NCBI GenBank assembly: GCA_017549085.1
Contig: JAFYVO010000303.1
Coordinates: forward strand, 1 to 7,853
Direction: 5' to 3'
DNA: 7,853 nt
Source of the DNA: Thermoguttaceae bacterium
Lineage (GTDB): Bacteria; Planctomycetota; Planctomycetia; Pirellulales; Thermoguttaceae
Shown in pieces: positions 1-5,071 of the stretch. Each line of letters opens with the position of its first letter. Position 1 is the stretch's first letter. The notes under the pieces were generated by a model. That model was not told the origin of the DNA. It did no database searches and saw only the letters and a program-made list of their open reading frames with translations. A program made the translations under genes and the position numbers.

Positions 1-70
1 CTTGCTCGGGTACGGGCTCGACGACGGCGAAGGCGGCCGGAACTTGCCCGACCTTTGGGTCGTCGACTAA
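1..70 (+). CDS. hpt: Hypoxanthine phosphoribosyltransferase, C-terminal 22 residues (partial)
   Basis: Only the 3' end of this gene is in the window: frame 2 is open from base 2 to a TAA at 68-70. The visible peptide contains VGYGLD-like 'LLGYGLDDGEGG' followed by 'RNLPDLWVV'. Hypoxanthine-guanine phosphoribosyltransferases characteristically end with a (V)VGYGLD...(Y)RNLP-hydrophobic segment, which forms part of the purine-binding pocket and C-terminal strand. The enzyme salvages hypoxanthine and guanine with PRPP to IMP and GMP in the cytoplasm. The catalytic PRPP motif lies outside the window, so the call rests on this short signature. The gene is convergent with the acyl cassette and shares the terminator at 102-137 with it. 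Confidence 0.72.
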   Translation, partial: LLGYGLDDGEGGRNLPDLWVVD

Positions 71-101
71 CTCCTGTTTTTTAACGGGTTGAGACTCCAA
101 T

Positions 102-137
102 AAAAAACGCCGTCGCGAGAAACGACGGCGTTTTTTT
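102..137. terminator. Bidirectional Rho-independent terminator
   Basis: A perfect GC-rich stem pairs CGCCGTCG at 108-115 with CGACGGCG at 123-130, with a 7-base loop CGAGAAA. It is flanked by A6 (102-107) on the left and T7 (131-137) on the right, so either strand transcribes a stem followed by a U-tract. It therefore can end both the plus-strand hpt transcript and the minus-strand acyl-cassette transcript, whose last stop codon is at 196-198. The A/T tracts also pair, extending the stem to about 14 bp. Confidence 0.9.
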
Positions 138-195
138 GTCGGCGACTCGGCGCGAACGACGCCGAAACGTCGAAACGCTAAAATCCGCGGTTGCG

Positions 196-1869
196 TTAGT
201 TGCGGTTGAGAAGCCCGGCTTTCAAATCTTCCGGCGCTTGGCGCTTCAAGACGAAGCGTTGTTTTTTCCCGGTCGCGGTGTATGGCAATTCTTCGACGAA
301 ACGGTAGTAACGCGGAATCGTAAAGCTCGACAAACTCGAGCTTTCCGCGCAGAACTTCAGTAGATCGCGCAGTTCGAGCGTCGCGTCGTTAAGAACGACG
401 TAAGCGACCAACGCTTGACCGCGCGTCGTTTCCGGAACCGAAACGACGATGCAGTCGGAGACTTTCGGGTGCTTGCAGATCGCCTCTTCGATCGGTTGCG
501 GGTAAATGTTTTCGCCCGCCGAAATCATCATATCGTCTTTGCGCCCGACGATCGAGACGTATTCGTTTTCGTCCCAAACCGCGAGGTCGCCGGTGTAAAG
601 GTAGCCGTTCTTGAACTTGCGCGCGGTCTCTTCCGGCTTGTTGAAGTAACCGTAAGCCGTTTTCGAACTGCAACGGACGAGCACTTCGCCGAGCGTTTGG
701 CCGTCTTTCGGCGTCAAGTTTTCCGGCGATCCCCAACCGTCTTCGATCGGTTCGACGAGAATAACGTCGTCGTCGTAAGCGGCGCGCCCGGCCGTCCCGG
801 CTTTTTCCGGGAGGTCTTTCGAGTCGAGGAAGGTGTTCAGGAACGATTCCGTCGTGCCGTAACTGTTGATAAAGTCGACCTTTGCGAAAACGCCTTGCAG
901 GTAGCGGTAGACGGCGCGTTCGAGGTCGCTCCCCATCATCACGATCAAGCGAATCGACTTCACGTCGGCGAGCGCTTTTTCTTGTTTGCGAGCGACGATC
1001 GTCATCGCGGACGGAACGCCGAGCAAAATCGTCGCCTTGCGCTTTTGAATGCTCTTCAAGCAGATCGACGCGTTAAATTGGCGCAAAATAACGACTTCGC
1101 CGCCGAGGTACAGGGTCGGCGTCATGCCGCCGTGGAAGCCGCCGCGATGGAACCAAGGCGTCGTGTTGATCGTAACGTCGTCCGAGAAAAGGGGATAGCG
1201 CATCGCGACTTCGTGCGCCGACGTCACTTCGTTCATTCGGTTGATCGGAACGCCCTTCGAACGCCCGGTCGTGCCGGAGGTGTACAGGCGCGCAATCTCG
1301 TCGAAGATCGAAACGCCCTCCGGTTTCGGCGGCGCGTCGCACCCGAACGACGCGATAAATTCTTCGAAGCTAACGCATTCAATTTGAACGGTTTCCGGAA
1401 CGCCGACGCGAACCGTTTTCGCCGGAGGAAACTCCGCCGTTTTCAACGCTTTAGCGACGACCGTTTCCATCTCCGCGTCGAAAATGAAGATTTTCGGACG
1501 GCTGTCGTCGAACGCGTAAGCGATTTCGTCCGGCGACCAGTTGTAGTTGAGCGGATTAAAAATTGCGCCGATTTTTTGCGACGCGATGTAAGCAAAAATG
1601 AATTCCGCGCCGTTGTAGAGCCCGACCGACACGACGTCGCCTTTGCGGATTCCCTCGGCGTAAAGCGCCGACGCTAAACGGTTTGCTTCGGCGTTCAGTT
1701 CGGCGTAAGTCCAAACGCGCCCGGTCGGCGGATCGCTCAACGCCGGTTTGTTGGCAAAACGTCGCGCGTTTCGTTCGAAAACGTTTAAAAAGTCGAATTC
1801 CGCTTCGAATTGTCGTCGAACGGGCTCTGAGTCGTAAGTTTTCGGATGGTCTTGGTTTAGCGTCGTCAT
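196..1869 (-). CDS. AMP-forming acyl-CoA (or acyl-ACP) ligase
   Basis: This 557-residue protein belongs to the ANL superfamily of adenylate-forming enzymes, which activate a carboxylic acid with ATP to an acyl-adenylate and pass it to a thiol (CoA or a carrier protein). Motifs appear in canonical order: the phosphate-binding loop YTSGTTGRSKG at 196-206, PWFHRGGF near 238-245, the adenine-binding NSYGTTES at 335-342, YTGDL at 425-429, the hinge GRKDDMMISAGENIYP at 442-457, and the C-terminal catalytic-lysine motif TATGKKQR at 531-538 (probable catalytic K535). Length and motifs suggest an intact enzyme. The acid cannot be told from sequence; medium- or long-chain fatty acid is the guess from context. 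The hinge is mostly CoA-ligase-like, but the following YPQPIE resembles the YPQDIE of fatty acyl-AMP ligases, so transfer to the neighbouring ACP is possible. It is the last gene of the cassette, 129 bases after fabZ, behind a hairpin that may reduce read-through. No convincing Shine-Dalgarno precedes the ATG at 1867-1869. Confidence 0.9.
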   Translation of the reverse strand: MTTLNQDHPKTYDSEPVRRQFEAEFDFLNVFERNARRFANKPALSDPPTGRVWTYAELNAEANRLASALYAEGIRKGDVVSVGLYNGAEFIFAYIASQKIGAIFNPLNYNWSPDEIAYAFDDSRPKIFIFDAEMETVVAKALKTAEFPPAKTVRVGVPETVQIECVSFEEFIASFGCDAPPKPEGVSIFDEIARLYTSGTTGRSKGVPINRMNEVTSAHEVAMRYPLFSDDVTINTTPWFHRGGFHGGMTPTLYLGGEVVILRQFNASICLKSIQKRKATILLGVPSAMTIVARKQEKALADVKSIRLIVMMGSDLERAVYRYLQGVFAKVDFINSYGTTESFLNTFLDSKDLPEKAGTAGRAAYDDDVILVEPIEDGWGSPENLTPKDGQTLGEVLVRCSSKTAYGYFNKPEETARKFKNGYLYTGDLAVWDENEYVSIVGRKDDMMISAGENIYPQPIEEAICKHPKVSDCIVVSVPETTRGQALVAYVVLNDATLELRDLLKFCAESSSLSSFTIPRYYRFVEELPYTATGKKQRFVLKRQAPEDLKAGLLNRN

Positions 1870-1956
1870 TTTTCGCTTGGTTCGTAAACGTTCAAAGGTC
1901 GCCGCCTAAATTCGGTTGGGGAAAACGCGGAGGCGACGCGGGGGAGGGGGAACGAC

Positions 1957-1987
1957 AAAAGCAAGACGACGCGCGTTCGTCTTGCTT
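1957..1987 (-). terminator. Intercistronic hairpin with short U-tract, terminator or attenuator
   Basis: In the fabZ-ligase gap, AAGCAAGACGA at 1959-1969 is perfectly complementary to TCGTCTTGCTT at 1977-1987, with a 7-base loop. Read on the minus strand, an 11-bp stem ends in a run of four T (positions 1960-1957), then GTCGTT. It starts 12 bases past the fabZ stop, the expected place for a Rho-independent terminator, but the U-tract is short, so partial termination is the likelier role. I see no clear promoter for the ligase gene between this hairpin and its start. Confidence 0.5.
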
Positions 1988-1998
1988 AAACGTTGTTT

Positions 1999-2439
1999 TT
2001 AAACGGTTTCCGGGGAGTCGGCCTTTTTCGTTATCAACGCGAACGAGAGTTCCGCCTTGACGCATAACTTGCCGTCGACGAAACCTTCGCAAGTCGTGAA
2101 GTAAAAAGGCTCTTTGATTCGGTCGACTTTACAGGCCGTTTCGAAAACGTCGCCCGGTTCGACCGGACGCTTGAAACGGACGTTGTTAAGTCCCGCTAAA
2201 TAAGGCGTTTTGTTTTCCGGAACGCCGTTCGCGAGGAGAAACGCCGTCGTTTGCGCGAGCGCTTCGCAGAGAATGACGCCCGGGACGACCGGAGCGCCGG
2301 GGAAGTGCCCCTGCACGAACCACTCGTCGCCGGAGATTTTCATTTTGCCCCGCGCGACGTCGCCGTCCAACGACGCGGAGTCCAACAACAACATCGGTTT
2401 GCGGTGCGGTAAAAAACGTTCGATATCGACGACTTCCAT
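1999..2439 (-). CDS. fabZ: 3-hydroxyacyl-ACP dehydratase, FabZ-like hot-dog protein
   Basis: This 146-residue protein removes water from 3-hydroxyacyl-ACP to give trans-2-enoyl-ACP in type II fatty acid synthesis. It opens with IERFLPHRKPMLLLD (residues 6-20), matching the FabZ N-terminal LPHRxPFLLVD pattern. The active-site helix region HFPGAPVVPGVILCEALAQ (45-63) supplies the catalytic His45 and Glu59. Length is normal for stand-alone FabZ. The start at 2437-2439 is supported by a Shine-Dalgarno AGGAG at 2449-2453, nine bases upstream. It lies 91 bases downstream of fabF and is co-oriented. FabA-type isomerase activity cannot be excluded by motif alone, but the LPHR opening favours FabZ. 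It could be the housekeeping enzyme or one dedicated to this cassette. Confidence 0.9.
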   Translation of the reverse strand: MEVVDIERFLPHRKPMLLLDSASLDGDVARGKMKISGDEWFVQGHFPGAPVVPGVILCEALAQTTAFLLANGVPENKTPYLAGLNNVRFKRPVEPGDVFETACKVDRIKEPFYFTTCEGFVDGKLCVKAELSFALITKKADSPETV

Positions 2440-2448
2440 CGGCGGAGT

Positions 2449-2453
2449 CTCCT
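2449..2453 (-). promoter_or_regulatory. Ribosome binding site of fabZ
   Basis: AGGAG on the minus strand, nine bases before the ATG at 2439-2437. It supports this start for the dehydratase. Confidence 0.75.
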
Positions 2454-2485
2454 AGACGAAACGGCTTAAATCCTTGAAAATAAAG

Positions 2486-2522
2486 ATTAACGACGCAACG
2501 TTCGGCGCCGCGTCGCGTTAAT
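2486..2522 (-). other. Imperfect hairpin in the fabF-fabZ gap
   Basis: ATTAACGACGC at 2486-2496 pairs with GCGTCG-CG-TTAAT at 2510-2522, with a two-base bulge and a GC-rich loop containing GGCGCC. On the minus strand it begins 9 bases past the fabF stop and is followed by CTTTATTTTC. That is a weak U-rich tail, so it could be an inefficient terminator or an mRNA 3'-end/processing hairpin. Confidence 0.35.
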
Positions 2523-2530
2523 TGGGGCGA

Positions 2531-3766
2531 TTACTCGACTCGACGGAACGCAAGGCTAGCGTTGTGCCCGCCGAAACCGAACGAGTTCGAAATCGCGAGA
2601 TCGAATTTCGCTTCGCGTTTCGTCGACGGGATGTAGTCAAGGTCGCATTCCGGGTCCGGTTCGAGGAGGTTGATCGTCGGCGGCGCGACGTTTTCGGCCA
2701 ACGCTTTCAAGCAGACGATCGCTTCGACGGCTCCGGCGGCGCCGAGCATATGGCCGGTCGCGGATTTCGTCGAACTGATCGCGAGGCGGCGCGCTTCCTC
2801 TTCGCCGAACGCGATTTTGAGGGCGCGAGTTTCGGCGACGTCGTTCAGGTGGGTGCCGGTGCCGTGCGCGTTGACGTAAACGCTTTCGCCGGCTTGCCAA
2901 TCGGCTTCGCGGAGCGCTTCGACGACCGCTCGGGCGGCTCCGTCGGCGTCCGGACGCGGCGCGGTCATATGGTAGGCGTCGCACGTCGAACCGTACCCGA
3001 CGATTTCGCCGTAAATCTTGGCGCCGCGAGCTTTGGCGCGTTCGTATTCTTCCAAGACGAGAACCCCGGCGCCTTCGGCGATGACGAACCCGGCGCGGCG
3101 AGCGTCGAACGGCAAGGAAGCGGCGTTCGGGTCTTCGGCGGTCGAGAGGGCTTTCATCGAGTTGAAACCGGAAACGCCGACTTCGACGATCGGCGCTTCC
3201 GTCCCGCCGGTCAGGGCGACGTCGGCGTATCCGTGGCGAATCGCGCGAACCGCTTCGCCGATCGCGTTCGTGCCGGACGCGCAAGCGGTAACCGCCGGGA
3301 GCGCGGCGCCGCGGAAGTCGTAACGAATCGCGAGGAGACCCGCCGGCATATTCGCGATCATCATTGGGACGAAGAAGGGGGAAACGCGACGCGGGCCCTT
3401 GTCGAAGAGTTTGAAACAGTTCGCCTCGTTCGTTTCGAAGCCGCCGATCCCGGTGCCGAGGTAAACCGCCGCGCGGTTCGGGTCGACCGTGCCGGCGACG
3501 CCGCTCAGTTGCATCGCTTCCGAAGCGGCGGCGACCGCGAATTGAGCGCAACGATCCATTTTGCCGACTTCCGCTTTTTCCAGCCAGTTAAGCGGGTCGA
3601 AGTTTTTCACTTCCCCGGCGAGGCTCGACTTGACGCGCGACGCGTCGAAGCGGGTGATCGGGCCGATTCCGCAAACCCCGGCTTTGAGGTTGGCCCAAAA
3701 GTTTCTAACGCCAATTCCGATCGGCGTTACGGCGCCCATACCGGTAACGACAACTCGACGGTTCAT
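2531..3766 (-). CDS. fabF: Beta-ketoacyl-ACP synthase II (KAS II)
   Basis: This cytoplasmic condensing enzyme elongates acyl chains by decarboxylative condensation of malonyl-ACP with an enzyme-bound acyl group. The chosen start gives 411 residues, normal for FabF, beginning MNRRVVVTGMGAVTP. An upstream in-frame ATG at 3779-3781 would add five residues (MERKR), but it lies inside the ribosome binding site of the shorter form and breaks the family's usual N-terminus. The thiolase-fold Cys-His-His triad is complete: Cys162 in TACASGTNAIG, His301 in NAHGTGT and His339 in SSTKSATGHMLGAAG, with the conserved Lys334. The C-terminal glycine-rich NSFGFGGHN is at 394-402. These positions almost match those of E. 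coli FabF. It follows acpP by 83 bases and precedes fabZ by 91. Whether it is the main housekeeping KAS or a cassette-specific one cannot be decided here. Confidence 0.93.
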   Translation of the reverse strand: MNRRVVVTGMGAVTPIGIGVRNFWANLKAGVCGIGPITRFDASRVKSSLAGEVKNFDPLNWLEKAEVGKMDRCAQFAVAAASEAMQLSGVAGTVDPNRAAVYLGTGIGGFETNEANCFKLFDKGPRRVSPFFVPMMIANMPAGLLAIRYDFRGAALPAVTACASGTNAIGEAVRAIRHGYADVALTGGTEAPIVEVGVSGFNSMKALSTAEDPNAASLPFDARRAGFVIAEGAGVLVLEEYERAKARGAKIYGEIVGYGSTCDAYHMTAPRPDADGAARAVVEALREADWQAGESVYVNAHGTGTHLNDVAETRALKIAFGEEEARRLAISSTKSATGHMLGAAGAVEAIVCLKALAENVAPPTINLLEPDPECDLDYIPSTKREAKFDLAISNSFGFGGHNASLAFRRVE

Positions 3767-3771
3767 GCGCT

Positions 3772-3779
3772 TCCTTTCC
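3772..3779 (-). promoter_or_regulatory. Ribosome binding site that decides the fabF start
   Basis: The minus strand reads GGAAAGGA, then five bases (AGCGC), then the ATG at 3766-3764. The competing upstream ATG (3781-3779) overlaps this element and has only AAAGAAAT before it, so the internal ATG is preferred. Confidence 0.65.
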
Positions 3780-3790
3780 ATATTTCTTTT

Positions 3791-3812
3791 AACAAGGCGG
3801 CGTCGCCTCGTT
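3791..3812 (-). other. Hairpin in the acpP-fabF gap
   Basis: AACAAGGCG at 3791-3799 faces CGCCTCGTT at 3804-3812 across a four-base loop. In minus-strand RNA all nine positions pair, one of them as a G-U wobble; in plus-strand RNA that position would be an A-C mismatch. No U-tract follows (AAAAGAAA instead), so it is not a Rho-independent terminator. A role in stabilising the upstream acpP mRNA or in processing is possible but inferred. Confidence 0.4.
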
Positions 3813-3849
3813 GGTTCGCGTTGGGGGGGATCCGGTTAACGTCGCCGAC

Positions 3850-4083
3850 TTAAAACGTTTCGTTTTGCGCCGCTTCGACCGTCGCGACGACGTCTTTGAT
3901 CGTCGCCAACTTTTTCGTCGGTTCGATTTCGACGCCGATCTTTTCTTCGAGCGCCATCAAGAGTTCCGCCGCGTCGAGCGAGTCGACGCCGATCGAAATA
4001 AGTTCCGTTTCGGGGGTGATTTCGGAAGCGTCGAGGCCGTAACGGTCGGCCAGCGCGTTCGCGATCATTTCAAAAATATCCAT
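3850..4083 (-). CDS. acpP: Acyl carrier protein
   Basis: This is a 77-residue acidic helical protein with the phosphopantetheine attachment motif GVDSLDAAELL, where Ser35 would carry the 4'-phosphopantetheine arm. Length, the ETELISIGVDSLD segment and the C-terminal KLATIKDVV are typical of type II ACPs. It carries growing acyl thioesters to the FabF and FabZ encoded just downstream. The start at 4081-4083 has a good Shine-Dalgarno AGGAG at 4091-4095, seven bases upstream. It is the first gene of the cassette and sits about 160 bases downstream of the predicted promoter. It could be the main AcpP or a specialised paralogue. In many bacteria acpP-fabF are adjacent in the housekeeping fab cluster, so adjacency alone does not settle this. 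Confidence 0.93.
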   Translation of the reverse strand: MDIFEMIANALADRYGLDASEITPETELISIGVDSLDAAELLMALEEKIGVEIEPTKKLATIKDVVATVEAAQNETF

Positions 4084-4090
4084 TGAGATT

Positions 4091-4095
4091 CTCCT
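4091..4095 (-). promoter_or_regulatory. Ribosome binding site of acpP
   Basis: AGGAG on the minus strand, seven bases before the ATG at 4083-4081. It supports that start. Confidence 0.75.
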
Positions 4096-4160
4096 AAGGC
4101 GAGCCGTCGGCGGGGCGCGCGTCTAGTAGCGGTACGTAAAAACGGAGCTTGGCGACGAAG

Positions 4161-4196
4161 AAATTTTGGCAAAAATTAAGAATTAAGCCAAAATTT
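4161..4196. repeat. Perfect inverted repeat in the acpP leader
   Basis: AAATTTTGGC at 4161-4170 is the exact reverse complement of GCCAAAATTT at 4187-4196, separated by 16 A/T-rich bases. A further CCAAAA follows at 4198-4203. In the predicted minus-strand transcript this lies in the 5' leader, roughly 80-110 bases before the acpP ATG, and could fold as a 10-bp stem. Alternatively the arms are two half-sites for a DNA-binding protein. Confidence 0.6.
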
Positions 4197-4218
4197 ACCA
4201 AAACGCGTCGTTGGCCTG

Positions 4219-4239
4219 TCGGTTAACGCTGTTAACCGA
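4219..4239. promoter_or_regulatory. 21-bp palindrome, candidate TetR-family operator
   Basis: TCGGTTAAC at 4219-4227 and GTTAACCGA at 4231-4239 are perfect inverted arms around GCT. The size fits operators of dimeric TetR-family repressors. It lies about 7-27 bases downstream of the start of transcription predicted from the promoter at 4253-4280, where a bound repressor would block initiation or early elongation. The nearest regulator gene is the tetR at 4423-5010. That this regulator binds this site is inference. A single matching half-site, CCGGTTAAC, occurs at 3832-3840 just past the acpP stop. Confidence 0.55.
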
Positions 4240-4252
4240 ACTTTCAACGTTC

Positions 4253-4280
4253 AATATACCCGCGATTGGCTCGGCGTCAA
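4253..4280 (-). promoter_or_regulatory. Sigma70-type promoter of the acpP-fabF-fabZ-ligase cassette
   Basis: On the minus strand TTGACG (4280-4275) and TATATT (4258-4253) are separated by 16 bases. Each hexamer has five of six matches to the TTGACA/TATAAT consensus, and this stands out in such GC-rich DNA. Transcription would start near 4246, giving a leader of about 160 bases to the acpP ATG. Confidence 0.6.
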
Positions 4281-4312
4281 GCGGGGGGGAGGCCTTGACG
4301 CGCGTTCTTTTT

Positions 4313-4333
4313 GACATTTTTTGAAAAAATGTC
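4313..4333. repeat. Perfect 21-bp A/T palindrome
   Basis: GACATTTTTT at 4313-4322 and AAAAAATGTC at 4324-4333 are exact inverted arms around a single G. It lies about 90 bases past the tetR stop and 33 bases upstream of the -35 box of the acpP promoter. As RNA it would be a weak A-U stem without a following U-tract on either strand, so a terminator is unlikely. A second protein-binding site, for the TetR protein or another regulator, is more plausible. Confidence 0.55.
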
Positions 4334-4422
4334 TCGTTTCCGCGACGGGGCGGGATTGGAACCGCCTTGTCGAAGCGGCGCGTCGGCGCGTCGGCGCAAG
4401 GGGAAAAGAAGAGCGACGAAGG

Positions 4423-5010
4423 TTATAGAAGATCGAATTCGCGGTCGACAAAGTCGGCGACGAACTGGAGCGCGTTTTCGTCGTAAGTTAGGTCGCCGTT
4501 GCAGAACATCAGCGCGGCTCCGTAAATCAACGAACGAACGACGTACATCTTGGCGCGCGCCGTTTCCTCGGAGACGCCCGATTCGTCGCAATATTGGCTA
4601 AGGAGCGCTTTCGAAAGCTCGCTCGTTCTCGCTTTGATCGGGAGATAATCGACGCCGCCCGTTTGGCCCTTGGCCGTCCAGACGGCGAGAAAACGCGGAT
4701 TTTCGACCATAAAGCGAACGTATTCGCAGCTTAACTCGACAAGTTGACGGCGAAGCGGCGCGTCGGAGAAACGAGCGAGCGTTTTGTCTTGGCGCGCCAA
4801 CCATCTTTCGTTAATGTACGAGATGACCGACGCGAGGAGTTCGCTTTTGTTTTTGAAATGTTTGTACGGCGCCGCGCAGGAAACGCCGCAAGCGTTCGCG
4901 ACGCGACGCATCGAGAACCCTTCGAAACCGAACGCCTCCGCTTCGGCGAGCGCGGCGACGATTAAACGTTCTCGAATCGTTGGTTGCGTTGAATTGGAAA
5001 GCGAAGACAT
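4423..5010 (-). CDS. TetR/AcrR-family transcriptional regulator
   Basis: This is a 195-residue one-component regulator. Residues about 12-58 form the TetR DNA-binding domain: IRERLIVAALAEAEAFGFEG is the first helix pair, and GFSMRRVANACGVSCAAPYKHF (31-52) is the helix-turn-helix with the family's xYxHFxxKxELL ending (50-59). The rest is a helical ligand-binding and dimerisation domain whose inducer cannot be read from sequence. Family members usually repress neighbouring genes until a small molecule, often an acyl-CoA or other hydrophobic compound, binds. It is co-directional with and upstream of the acyl cassette, with palindromes between them, so local control of that cassette is likely. 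It lies 61 bases after the 708-residue gene and could be co-transcribed with it. The start at 5008-5010 has no clear Shine-Dalgarno but leaves a normal short N-terminal arm. Confidence 0.9.
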   Translation of the reverse strand: MSSLSNSTQPTIRERLIVAALAEAEAFGFEGFSMRRVANACGVSCAAPYKHFKNKSELLASVISYINERWLARQDKTLARFSDAPLRRQLVELSCEYVRFMVENPRFLAVWTAKGQTGGVDYLPIKARTSELSKALLSQYCDESGVSEETARAKMYVVRSLIYGAALMFCNGDLTYDENALQFVADFVDREFDLL

Positions 5011-5071
5011 AAGGCGAGGCGGCGACGTTCAAAGGGGAAAGGAACGGAAAAGGGAAGCGCGAACGCGGCGC

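Larger units (their letters stand above)
4084..4422. other. AT-rich regulatory intergenic region between tetR and acpP
   Basis: These 339 bases hold no gene I can support. The middle (about 4160-4260) is clearly richer in A+T than the surrounding coding DNA. It contains a minus-strand promoter (4253-4280), a spaced palindrome just downstream of it (4219-4239), a long inverted repeat in the leader (4161-4196) and an A/T palindrome upstream of the promoter (4313-4333). The part nearest the tetR stop (4334-4422) is GC-rich, with a short GCGTCGGCGCGTCGGCGC repetition at 4379-4396. Confidence 0.8.

Noticed and set aside
415..1677. 420-codon plus-strand open frame opposite the ligase gene
   Set aside because: It is Arg/Val/Phe-rich with no recognisable motif and lies fully antisense to a gene with all ANL motifs. 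Scarcity of TTA, CTA and TCA codons on the minus strand keeps antisense frames open.
2637..3551. 304-codon minus-strand frame overlapping fabF in another phase
   Set aside because: Extremely Arg-rich translation typical of a shifted frame in this composition; the FabF frame explains the region.
3779..3781. Upstream ATG as the fabF start (adds MERKR)
   Set aside because: It overlaps the ribosome binding site of the next ATG, lacks one of its own, and extends the protein beyond the family's usual N-terminus.
2522..3853. 443-codon plus-strand open frame opposite fabF
   Set aside because: It is antisense to a complete FabF with an intact catalytic triad, Arg-rich, and resembles no family; a codon-bias artefact.
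4301..4335. TTGACA at 4311-4316 as a plus-strand promoter
   Set aside because: No acceptable -10 box lies 16-18 bases downstream, and no plus-strand gene follows.
4340..4372. tRNA-like T-arm on the minus strand (GGCGGTTCCAATCCCGCC)
   Set aside because: The loop is one base too long for a standard T-arm, and no anticodon arm or acceptor stem can be assembled around it. I cannot support a tRNA or a tRNA remnant used as an attachment site.
4379..4396. Short tandem GCGTCGGC repetition
   Set aside because: Only about two units of words common everywhere in this genome; no array and no spacers, so neither CRISPR nor a meaningful tandem repeat.
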